A stretch of DNA of 13,208 nt from Planctomycetaceae bacterium. Its GTDB lineage: Bacteria; Planctomycetota; Planctomycetia; Pirellulales; Pirellulaceae. The translations under genes and the position numbers were made by a program. The stretch is from NCBI GenBank assembly GCA_002702965.1, contig PADE01000219.1:8940-22147 (forward strand), read 5' to 3'. Positions 1-7,131 of this stretch are shown here, in pieces. Numbering within the stretch: position 1 is the first letter of the stretch; every line of letters starts with the position of its first letter. The notes beneath the pieces were generated by a model. The model did no database searches, was not told the DNA's origin, and saw only the letters and a program-made list of their open reading frames with translations.

Positions 1-93
1 ATCTCCACGGCACCGCTGTGACACCCCGCTTGTCCGACGATTCGGCGCGGAACACCTGTGGCACACGTTCCCATTGTGGGCTGCGTTGAGTTC

Positions 94-147
94 GAGGCGC
101 AGCGGGTAGACGATGTGCAGCGGGTAGACGAGGCACAGCGGTTAGAC
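94..147. repeat. Three tandem 18-bp imperfect repeats
   Basis: Three consecutive 18-bp units occupy 94-111, 112-129 and 130-147, sharing the core CAGCGG(G/T)TAGAC. The unit is six codons long. In the plus frame that is open from 22 to 222 the units read as Q-R-(V/L)-D plus two variable residues. That frame has only a GTG at 58 as a possible start and no clear ribosome binding site, so I do not call a protein. The repeat could be a simple intergenic minisatellite or the relict end of a coding region. Confidence 0.75.
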
Positions 148-534
148 GCGGTCGGGAGTCTTGCCGGACTCGCAACAGAAACCACGCTCGACTCGGCCTT
201 CATCGCCACGGCGCCTGGGTAGCCAAGCGAGGACATTTCGAGCGCACCTCGCGGGTGGCTCCAGATCGGGTCGTCATCGCGCCCGATCCACGTGTACAAA
301 TGAGGAAAACCTGTCTGTCTGATGAGTGGCTCCGCAAACAGGTTTCTTACCGCCCGATTCAGGACCGACCCCGATCCGACTGGGATGGTTGACGGCCGGC
401 AACGCGTTTGCTCTGGCTACGTTCCATCGCTAGGCTGACCGCAGAGGCGGTTGACGTATGATCAATGCCAGCCGCGGGAAACAATCTAGATCGTCCAATA
501 TCGGTCCGAGACGAACCGACGGGGAGACGCCAGC
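148..534. other. Non-coding leader region before the pectate lyase gene
   Basis: No gene is supported here. An 8-bp inverted repeat (307-314 pairing with 338-345, AAACCTGT/ACAGGTTT, 23-nt loop) is the only obvious structure. It lacks a T-run, so it could be an operator-like dyad or chance. A clear Shine-Dalgarno, GGGGAG at 521-526, belongs to the gene starting at 535. A promoter for that gene must lie here, but no convincing -35/-10 pair was found. Confidence 0.5.
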
Positions 535-2586
535 ATGCTGCGCACATTCGCTTGGCTGATAGGTGTGATCGTGTCAATCTTCTTCCTTTCGGCTCACGGT
601 GCGGAGCTCAAAGCCGACGAAATGGCGGAAGGTTTTGGAGCGCAATCAAAAGGAGGCACCGGTGGCAAGAAGTTGGCCGTGACAACGTTGGCCGATCATG
701 GACCTGGATCATTGCGCGAGGCGCTAGCGGTCGACGAGCCTCGAATTATCTCGTTCGTTGTGGAAGGGACGATTCAACTGGAACGTCCTCTCATCGTGCG
801 GCGTGGACGGCTGACCGTGGATGGATCAAGTGCGCCCGGTCGAGGCGTCACGATCATGCGGCATGGGATCTGGTTCTTGGATGACAGTAGCGACATCATT
901 CTGCGCGATCTGCGAGTTCGCGCGACCACAGGAGGAGCCGGCGGTGACGGCCTGCTGTTCAACGGCAACAACCAGCGCATTTTGATCGATCACTGTTCGC
1001 TCATGTGGGCCACCGACGAGAACATTGACACTTGGGGGCGGGTCAAAGACCTGACTTGCCAGTGGACACTAATCGCCGAGGGGCAACGCTACGGAGATCA
1101 TGCCAAAGGGCGACACAGCATGGGTTGGTTGTGCGGACGGAACTGTGATCGGATCACGATCCATCACTGTCTGTTCGCTCACAATGGCGACCGCAACCCG
1201 CTGATCTCGAGTGGTGTTTTCGATCTAGTCAACAATGTAATCTACAACTGGAGTGGTGGTAGCAACGCGACAAAATTGATTCACGGAGCGCGGGCTAACG
1301 TCGTCAACTGCACGTTTCTCAAGGGTGCCGAGTCGCGTGGTGGTGGTGTCATCTGGTTGCAGCCGCAAGCCCCCAAGTCGAAGGTCTACGTTGCGGGAAA
1401 CGTCACTCCATTTGCCCCAACGGGCGAGGGAGATCCGCGATTGAGTGTCCAGGAAGCGGAATTTCCCGCGTCACCGGATGTGATTGCAAGCACGCCGTTC
1501 GCCGCACCCAAAATCGAGACCCAATCCGCACAGAACGCATTGCAACTGGTGCTCAACCGAGTCGGCCCTAAAACGCGAGATGCCGACGAACAGCGCATTC
1601 TCAAAGAGGTCCGCGCAAAGACGGGGCACGTGGGCCGGAGGAACGAAGAAGTGGACGTTCGAGACCGCTTACAAGCGAACTTTCCCAAGACGCAACTCGA
1701 TTCACTTGCGAAGTCCTTTGCGGGCCGACTGGGTTTTTATGCGAAGGACGTCCGCGGCGGCGCAACGTACGCCTTCAACGATGACCAACGTTTTCCACCT
1801 GCCAGCGTGATTAAGCTGCCGGTGATGATCCAACTGTATCGGCAAGCCGCTCTGGGCCACTTACAACTGGAGGAAAAACACCGCCTTCCCATCGACATCT
1901 CGACGCACGGGACGGGCGTCCTGAAGGCCCGCGATGGGCTGATCGAACTCCCGCTGCGCGAATACGGTCGTCTGATGATGATCCACAGCGATAACATGGC
2001 CACCGACCTGGTGATTCGCACCGTTGGTACCAAATCGACAAATCAGTTCTTGGACGATCAAGGTTGCCAGAGCACACGTGTTTCGTTGGAACTGGGCCGC
2101 TGGCATTACGTGATCTTGGGGATGACAAAGGCGCCCATTTCCCGCACAAACGACCAACGGTTGATTTCCCGGATCAAGGCGGGCCAGTTCGATAACGACG
2201 GGCTAGGTTATTCAGATTCGTTAGAGAACAACGTCTGCGGCCCGCGCGACACGGGGTTACTTCTCGAACGACTATATCTCGGCCAACTGGCCAATCGATC
2301 CGATACGGACGAGATGCTCAATCTGATGCGCGCTTCAACGCACAAACAGACCATTGCCAGATACCTCAAACCAGGTGTTCGGGTAGCCAACAAGTACGGT
2401 GGCAGCCGACGTATCGCGGCGGACGTGGGTATTGTGGAACTGCCGGAGCGACCGGTGGTGATTGCTGCATTCGCGATCAGTAATGCTGCCGACGATCGCT
2501 CGGGACGAGGGATCTTGGCACGTATGTCGCGATTGGTGATTGCCGCGATTGATCCGACGGCGGTCGAACCAATCGCGGACGATTGA
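535..2586 (+). CDS. Exported pectate lyase (PL1-like) fused to a class A beta-lactamase-fold serine hydrolase
   Basis: The 683-residue protein has a signal peptide (about 1-23), so both halves are exported. Residues about 35-375 form a right-handed parallel beta-helix lyase of the pectate lyase type, expected to cleave polygalacturonate by Ca-dependent beta-elimination. Visible marks are IDHCSLMWATDE (acidic D152, D161, E162), a conserved IAEG stretch, and R220-N-P222 at the catalytic-arginine position. The second arginine of the classical RxPxxR motif is replaced by S225. Residues about 380-675 form a second domain related to class A beta-lactamases: S424-V-I-K427 fits the catalytic SxxK, S485-D-N487 the SDN loop, and K620-Y-G622 the KTG triad with Tyr for Thr. 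I see no ExxLN omega-loop glutamate, so true beta-lactamase activity is doubtful; an esterase or peptidoglycan-acting role is possible. The lyase half ends with the RRNEEVD stretch typical of lyase C-termini, so this looks like two whole proteins joined. The start follows GGGGAG by 8 bases. A hairpin lies just after the stop. Confidence 0.88.
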   Translation: MLRTFAWLIGVIVSIFFLSAHGAELKADEMAEGFGAQSKGGTGGKKLAVTTLADHGPGSLREALAVDEPRIISFVVEGTIQLERPLIVRRGRLTVDGSSAPGRGVTIMRHGIWFLDDSSDIILRDLRVRATTGGAGGDGLLFNGNNQRILIDHCSLMWATDENIDTWGRVKDLTCQWTLIAEGQRYGDHAKGRHSMGWLCGRNCDRITIHHCLFAHNGDRNPLISSGVFDLVNNVIYNWSGGSNATKLIHGARANVVNCTFLKGAESRGGGVIWLQPQAPKSKVYVAGNVTPFAPTGEGDPRLSVQEAEFPASPDVIASTPFAAPKIETQSAQNALQLVLNRVGPKTRDADEQRILKEVRAKTGHVGRRNEEVDVRDRLQANFPKTQLDSLAKSFAGRLGFYAKDVRGGATYAFNDDQRFPPASVIKLPVMIQLYRQAALGHLQLEEKHRLPIDISTHGTGVLKARDGLIELPLREYGRLMMIHSDNMATDLVIRTVGTKSTNQFLDDQGCQSTRVSLELGRWHYVILGMTKAPISRTNDQRLISRIKAGQFDNDGLGYSDSLENNVCGPRDTGLLLERLYLGQLANRSDTDEMLNLMRASTHKQTIARYLKPGVRVANKYGGSRRIAADVGIVELPERPVVIAAFAISNAADDRSGRGILARMSRLVIAAIDPTAVEPIADD

Positions 2587-2599
2587 TCATGTTGACGGC

Positions 2600-2630
2600 C
2601 TTCCCTCCGCAGCGGGTCAGAGGAGGGAAG
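2600..2630 (+). terminator. Hairpin after the lyase fusion gene, possible terminator
   Basis: A perfect 9-bp stem, CTTCCCTCC (2600-2608) with GGAGGGAAG (2622-2630), closes a 13-nt loop 13 bases after the stop codon. No T-run follows, so it is not a classical intrinsic terminator. Its position immediately after the gene still supports a transcript-end or RNA-stabilising role. Confidence 0.45.
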
Positions 2631-3537
2631 CGGGGCAGTGACCATTCGATGCAGCACGGCGAAGAGCGATGCAAACGCGATGGGTGTGCGCCGGACTTGT
2701 CCTGGCTTTGCCGTGGTCGGTCGACATCGGAAGTCACGAGTTCGACCGAAGGCCTATCGCACCAGCGGGTCCTTTCCAGCCTCCGACCGTCACGATTCGG
2801 AACGTCGAGAAACGGATTGGCGCGCGGCCGATTGGGAACAGTCATCTGCTTGGCGTCCCACTTCAATTCGGTGTCCGGTATCTGATGCGCAACTTGTCCG
2901 TTCGCGTCTCGTTGGCTTCGCACAACGCGACGAGATTTGCACCGGCTTGGCTGGCGCGCCGAATGTTGTGAGTGCCCATCATACCGAAGCCAACAGCCGC
3001 CCCATGGACCGTTTCGCTAGGAGGCGTAAACCCGCGGCCACCAAGGGCGTGGCGGGGAACAACCTGAGGAGAGACAGTGCCCGCAGACGTTAGCGCAGCG
3101 CTCCCTTTCAGCAGCGGCCGCCGAGAGATCAGCGCTCTCGACGTGTTCATCGAACTCTCCCTGACGGAACTCCAATGGGCCGAAGTTTCCGCGATGGCCT
3201 TGCTCACGCTCAGCGAGATCAGGTCTTCGCCAACTAGACTGAATCCAATGGCCTACCCCGTCAAACACCGATTGATCTACGACAAGATCAGGAGTTGCCG
3301 GAGTACTCGATCCGCGAGTAGCCCAATTTGCGGGTCATGCTGTAACATGATTCGATCGATCGTGGCGTCGTCGGTGCAAGGCGAACGAGGCGGGGACGAC
3401 CTTTGCATCGATCTCCGCCAGCGGCCTGGCGCGGTTGGAACGAAGACTCAAAGCAAGCAGACACGAATTCAACACGGTTGCCATTTTTTGGAGCCGGTCT
3501 ACGGCGACGCGACGACAACGAATGGGCCCCGATTCTC
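2631..3537. other. Decayed region without an intact gene
   Basis: About 900 bases hold no complete gene. The minus strand carries the oxidoreductase remnant listed separately (2863-3150). On the plus strand an ATG at 2669 opens a frame whose first residues (MQTRWVCAGLVLALPWSV) resemble a signal peptide. It soon loses any family resemblance and then runs antisense to the remnant, so at best it is the start of a second lost secreted protein. From 3151 to 3537 I see nothing beyond a short CGATCGATCG palindrome near 3354-3363 and the presumed promoter area of the sulfatase. Confidence 0.5.
2863..3150 (-). pseudogene. Truncated N-terminus of a Tat-exported Gfo/Idh/MocA-family oxidoreductase
   Basis: Reading leftwards from ATG 3150-3148, the frame starts MNTSRALISRRPLLKGSAAL, a twin-arginine export signal (SRRPLLKG). 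Next come VVPRHALGG and GFTPPSE, hallmark of planctomycete secreted Gfo/Idh/MocA dehydrogenases, then a Rossmann nucleotide-binding loop GFGMMG and VALCEANETR, the end of the second beta strand. Similarity stops there and a stop codon falls at 2865-2863, giving 95 residues where the family is usually 400 or more. A good ribosome binding site (AGGGAG, 7 bases before the ATG) survives, so the start of the gene is well preserved while the catalytic domain is gone. The downstream minus-strand frames (2587-2862) show no continuation, so this is a deletion or rearrangement rather than a simple frameshift. The N-terminal 75 residues are convincing; the exact breakpoint (about 2865-2885) is uncertain. 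Confidence 0.75.
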
Positions 3538-5007
3538 ATGCGCCATTTGATTCATCCCAGACGTCGGCTGCCCCACTCGCTTGTCTCCTGGCTGTGGTTG
3601 CCGGTGTGCGTGCTGTCTTGCGGCGCGCCGGCCGCATTCGCGCGCCCCAACATCTTGGTGCTCCTCACGGACAACCAACCGTCGTGGGCGATGCAATGCG
3701 CGGGAAATTCAATCATCCAGACACCGAACATGGATCGCCTTGCCGCAGAGGGTGTGCGATTCACCAACGCCTTTGTCACGACACCCGTGTGCGCGGCGAG
3801 CCGGGCCAGTATTCTCACGGGGCTCTATCGAAGGCGCCACCAGTTTACGTTTCTCACCGCTCCGTTGCGCTCCGAGATTGCGAGACAAAGCTATCCCGCG
3901 TTGCTGCGGGCTGTCGGATACCGCACGGGTTTCATCGGGAAGTTCGGAATCGAATCGAATGGACGACTGCGCATTGAAAACGAGAAGGCGACGTTAGCGA
4001 AGATGCTCGATCACTTCGACAATTTCGAGCACTGGGGCGTCTCGGGACCCCACGGTTACTTTGTCGAGCAGGCGGACGGTAGCACCAGGCACCTGACCGA
4101 TATCACCGCGGACAAAGCGATCCGGTTTGTCCGTGAACATGTGAAACGGGCCCCCGGTCAGCCGTTCTGTCTATCGGTCAGTTTCAATGCACCCCACGCT
4201 CAGGACGACGACCCTCGCCAGTATTTGTGGCCGAAACGCCTCGACGAGCTCTACAAGAATGCGACGATTCCGCCACCGCAGAATTCCACGCCAGCCTTTT
4301 TCAGAGCGCAGCCCAAGTTCCTCCAAACTTCGCTCGGTCGCGATAGATGGCGGTGGCGATTCGACACCCCGGAGAAGTTCCAGCGCATGATGAAGGGCAT
4401 GTTCCGCATGGTGACAGGCGTTGACGGGGCGATCGGACGAATCCGAACGGAACTCGCCGAGTTGGGGATCGACCGCAACACCGTAATTATTTTCACGAGC
4501 GATAACGGGATGTTGTTCGGTGAACGAGGACTTAGCGACTGCTGGCTGTTGTACGAAAACTCGCTGCGCGTGCCGCTGGTGGTTTTCGACCCACGCGCGC
4601 AGCAGGGATTCGCCGGAACCACACGCGGCGAACTAGCCCTCAACATCGACATTGCACCAACGATTCTGGATGCAGCGGAGCAAGCGTTGCCCGGAAGCTT
4701 GCAGGGTCGTTCGCTGATGCCGCTGTGTCGGGGCCAACAGCGTGTCAAGTGGCGAAACGACTTCCTCTGTGAACACCTATTCAATCACCCCAGGATCCCA
4801 AAAAGCGACGGTGTAAGAACAAAGCGTTGGAAGTACATTCGCTACTTCGAGCAACGCCCGGAGTACGAAGAACTTTACGATCTGGCTCGCGATCCGCACG
4901 AGACGCACAATCTGGCCGCAGACGCGCGTTACGCTGGACGCCTTGCACAGCTGCGTCGACGGCGCGACGAATTAGTCAACACGGCCGCGCACGCTCCGTC
5001 CAAGTGA
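3538..5007 (+). CDS. Secreted sulfatase (formylglycine type, S1 family)
   Basis: A 489-residue sulfatase of the alkaline-phosphatase superfamily, expected to remove sulfate esters from a polysaccharide outside the cytoplasm. Residues 1-35 are a signal peptide with probable cleavage at AAFA/RPN. The maturation signature is C85-A-A-S-R89 (CxAxR), where Cys would become formylglycine, followed by ASILTGLY. Other active-site positions are D45 (metal), K135 in FIGKFG, H220 in NAPH, and D322-N323 in TSDNG. Three positions depart from the canonical set: N46 for the second metal Asp, G137 where GKxH has His, and C335 where the SDNG...DKW segment normally has the active-site Lys. The C-terminal YELYDLARDPHETHNLA block is typical of the family. 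The frame is open upstream to 3403, but only the ATG at 3538 directly precedes the signal peptide; its ribosome binding site is weak. The sulfated substrate is unknown. It converges on the propeller gene at 5244. Confidence 0.92.
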   Translation: MRHLIHPRRRLPHSLVSWLWLPVCVLSCGAPAAFARPNILVLLTDNQPSWAMQCAGNSIIQTPNMDRLAAEGVRFTNAFVTTPVCAASRASILTGLYRRRHQFTFLTAPLRSEIARQSYPALLRAVGYRTGFIGKFGIESNGRLRIENEKATLAKMLDHFDNFEHWGVSGPHGYFVEQADGSTRHLTDITADKAIRFVREHVKRAPGQPFCLSVSFNAPHAQDDDPRQYLWPKRLDELYKNATIPPPQNSTPAFFRAQPKFLQTSLGRDRWRWRFDTPEKFQRMMKGMFRMVTGVDGAIGRIRTELAELGIDRNTVIIFTSDNGMLFGERGLSDCWLLYENSLRVPLVVFDPRAQQGFAGTTRGELALNIDIAPTILDAAEQALPGSLQGRSLMPLCRGQQRVKWRNDFLCEHLFNHPRIPKSDGVRTKRWKYIRYFEQRPEYEELYDLARDPHETHNLAADARYAGRLAQLRRRRDELVNTAAHAPSK

Positions 5008-5013
5008 GGCCCG

Positions 5014-5067
5014 CCCGACGAGGCCAGGCACGCGGCTTGCGCTTCCGCAGCCCCAGATCTCGTCGGG
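5014..5067. terminator. Long-range dyad between convergent genes, possible bidirectional terminator
   Basis: CCCGACGAG (5014-5022) pairs perfectly with CTCGTCGGG (5059-5067). The 36-nt interior contains a smaller GCGG/CCGC pairing. It starts 7 bases after the sulfatase stop and lies between two convergent genes, where a shared terminator is expected. No T-run is visible on either side. Confidence 0.4.
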
Positions 5068-5243
5068 TGAAGCGGTCCCAGTGAGCGGCCGTCGTATCGG
5101 GAACCGGAGCCGACCTACACACTCGGCGGTAATTGTCACGGGGCGCGAATGACCGAGTACGGCAGGTCTGGCGGAGGGCGTCGCCCGCGCCACCATCGGA
5201 TGTGTCGCCCGCGGTGACCGGCAACGGTTTGGCGTGGGTTTGT

Positions 5244-6746
5244 TTATTCGGCAAAACGAATCGCATGCAGGTCGGCGTCCTTGAGCACAAAGCGGAGCCG
5301 GATAGGTTTGCCGGCCAGGTGACGGACGTCACTGCCGCTCTTCCAGGCGACGACTTGTTCAATGTGGTCACCGAAGATCTCCGGACAGTCGGCCAGCGCG
5401 AAACCGTTGGCCGGTTTCCCGTTGGGTGTCTGGATCTCCACGCGGATACTGCCCGCTGCCGACGTTGCGAAATTCATCACCAGAGTCGTCCCCTGAAACA
5501 CGAGCGGTTTTGTGACGAAGCCGCCTCCCCTCAGCGGTGCATTGACCGACACGAACCGGTCGACACCCAAAGTAAAGCGGCGAAACCGTGACGCCTTTCC
5601 GCGTTGTGTCCAGGTGCCGCCGTCGGAGATATACAAGGACAGTTCACCGGGCGTCGCGGCTGTGCCGGCTTTGGTTACTAGCAGGCCGTACTGGGGAAAG
5701 GTCGCACCGTAGATCCAGCGCTCCTTGCGGGGACCGGGCCGGATGAAGGCCTCGCCCCACCGTTTGAAGTGGACCCCATCTCGACTTGTCATGAACAGGG
5801 TTTCCGAAATGTTGGCAAATTGGTACGCGGGATGACTAGTAGCCGGCAGGCCCTTTTCAATCTCGCGCCCCGCCACGAACCGACCTGGAAACCCCACAAA
5901 GAGATGCGGCGCTCGGTAATAGGTCCGAATCTGGTTGAGGTAGATTTGTTCCCGCGGTGCGCCCGGGTATTGGAGCCACTGCGGTTCCGTCCAGTTGAGA
6001 AAGTCGGTCGACGTACAGGTCAACACGTCGCGCACCCATCCCTTGTCGTCGATCCCCAGCTGTGGACCGACGTCGGTGAAAGAGTCGTCCAACCCACGGC
6101 ACTGACGATAATACGTCACGTAACGCCCCCGCGCGGAGTCCCAGAATGCGACGTTTTGTGAATCGAACTGGCCCTTGGTGATCAGTGGCTGGTCTCGCAT
6201 TCGTCGCCAGCGAATCCCATCGGCCGATGTGTAGCCGTAGAGCCCCGTCACCGGATCGTCCCAGAGAGCGACCAACGCCTTGTATCGCTCTTCGGGCTTG
6301 CAGTCGGGGTTGGTGTCCTTGAAAGGGACGAACTTTCCCTCGCCGGGAATGTTGAGGATGTTGTTCTTTGTCGAACCGTCGAACTCGACCAGCCCTAACT
6401 CCGGCCGCGTCCAATGAACACCATCTGTGCTCTCCGCATAGCAGTGGTTCGTTCTGCGTGGAGACCAGTTTGCCGCCGCGTAGTACATGCGGTACGCATC
6501 GCCGTCCTGGAGGAAAGTGACCGACCCGGACCAGTCTCCCTCCCATGGCTTGTCGCAGGTAAAGACCACCTCGCGCTCGACCGGCCGGTGCAGCCTCAAT
6601 TCGGCCTTTCCCTCGAACCGTTCGATCAGATAGTCATCGACCATCAGCTCCAGTCGGGACCCGATGTCGATCGGTTCGCTTGCTCGGCTGACGCAAACGA
6701 CCCCGCCGGCCATGGCCAGGGCCAAGATAAACCGAAACAACATCAT
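5244..6746 (-). CDS. Secreted five-bladed beta-propeller protein, GH32/GH43-like
   Basis: A 500-residue exported protein with a signal peptide (1-23, probable cleavage VSRA/SEP) followed by LELMVDDYLIE, a start typical of a planctomycete family usually labelled glycosyl hydrolase 32-like or hypothetical. Blade motifs of the form S-x-D-(G)-x-x-W recur at 106-112 (STDGVHW), 174-180, 246-252, 321-327 (SRDGVHF) and about 374-379, supporting a five-bladed propeller. The stretch CYAESTDGVHWTRPELGLV is a recognisable family block. Residues about 385-500 form a beta-sandwich-like tail containing FVSVNAP, GGGFVTKPL and a final AGKPIRLRFVLKDADL. The WMNDPNG motif of true GH32 enzymes is absent, so catalysis and substrate are not established. 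The start is a double ATG (6746/6743) behind AAAAGGAC, a good ribosome binding site. It is the last gene of the minus-strand block, 385 bp from the DUF4838 gene, and may have its own promoter. Confidence 0.85.
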   Translation of the reverse strand: MMLFRFILALAMAGGVVCVSRASEPIDIGSRLELMVDDYLIERFEGKAELRLHRPVEREVVFTCDKPWEGDWSGSVTFLQDGDAYRMYYAAANWSPRRTNHCYAESTDGVHWTRPELGLVEFDGSTKNNILNIPGEGKFVPFKDTNPDCKPEERYKALVALWDDPVTGLYGYTSADGIRWRRMRDQPLITKGQFDSQNVAFWDSARGRYVTYYRQCRGLDDSFTDVGPQLGIDDKGWVRDVLTCTSTDFLNWTEPQWLQYPGAPREQIYLNQIRTYYRAPHLFVGFPGRFVAGREIEKGLPATSHPAYQFANISETLFMTSRDGVHFKRWGEAFIRPGPRKERWIYGATFPQYGLLVTKAGTAATPGELSLYISDGGTWTQRGKASRFRRFTLGVDRFVSVNAPLRGGGFVTKPLVFQGTTLVMNFATSAAGSIRVEIQTPNGKPANGFALADCPEIFGDHIEQVVAWKSGSDVRHLAGKPIRLRFVLKDADLHAIRFAE

Positions 6747-7131
6747 TGTTTTTGTCCTTTTCTTTGTAGGGTTCGGGCGGTCTCATTCAGGATTAGGGGT
6801 TGTCATTGGCTATCGCTTCGCCCGCCGTTTGGCGCTACACACATTCCTGCGAAGGATCGAGCCAGTCGCAATGCAAACCGATCGCGAGCAGAGAAGTGCG
6901 CTACTCACGAGTTGACCGTTTAGATCGGACATGTTGGGCGTTGGTTGTGCTGCGTGAATCGATCGTCCAGCTGGGCCGGCGGGGATTCGCCGGCATCCGT
7001 TGATCCATGCATTCCAGGTCAAACGTACTTTACCAACGTATCCTCGTTCTCACAGCCGTGGCGCACCCCACCGCCGTCGTGTCGATAGCAGATCGCACGC
7101 CAAGCCGAGGATTGCCATCGAAGACCGGGCA
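6747..7131. other. Intergenic gap in the minus-strand block
   Basis: These 385 bases hold no supported gene. The plus-strand frames here are short, lack ribosome binding sites and show no recognisable residues. The left end carries the ribosome binding site of the propeller gene, and the middle holds the hairpin at 6975-6994. The length suggests a separate promoter for the propeller gene, but I could not identify one. Confidence 0.5.
6975..6994 (-). terminator. GC-rich hairpin downstream of the DUF4838 gene
   Basis: A 7-bp stem, GCCGGCG (6975-6981) and CGCCGGC (6988-6994), closes a 6-nt loop. It lies about 137 bases past the DUF4838 stop on the minus strand. There is no T-run, so termination is only one possibility; it could equally stabilise the message. 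Confidence 0.3.

Noticed and set aside
58..222. GTG-started plus frame through the 18-bp repeats
   Set aside because: 54 codons, no Shine-Dalgarno, and no recognisable residues outside the repeat.
2669..2971. Plus-strand frame with a signal-peptide-like start
   Set aside because: Only the first 20 or so residues look protein-like. The ribosome binding site is poor, and the second half lies antisense to the recognisable oxidoreductase remnant.
5133..5591. Plus-strand frame antisense to the end of the propeller gene
   Set aside because: Shadow frame: the minus strand encodes a coherent conserved C-terminal domain, and the plus frame has no motif or ribosome binding site.
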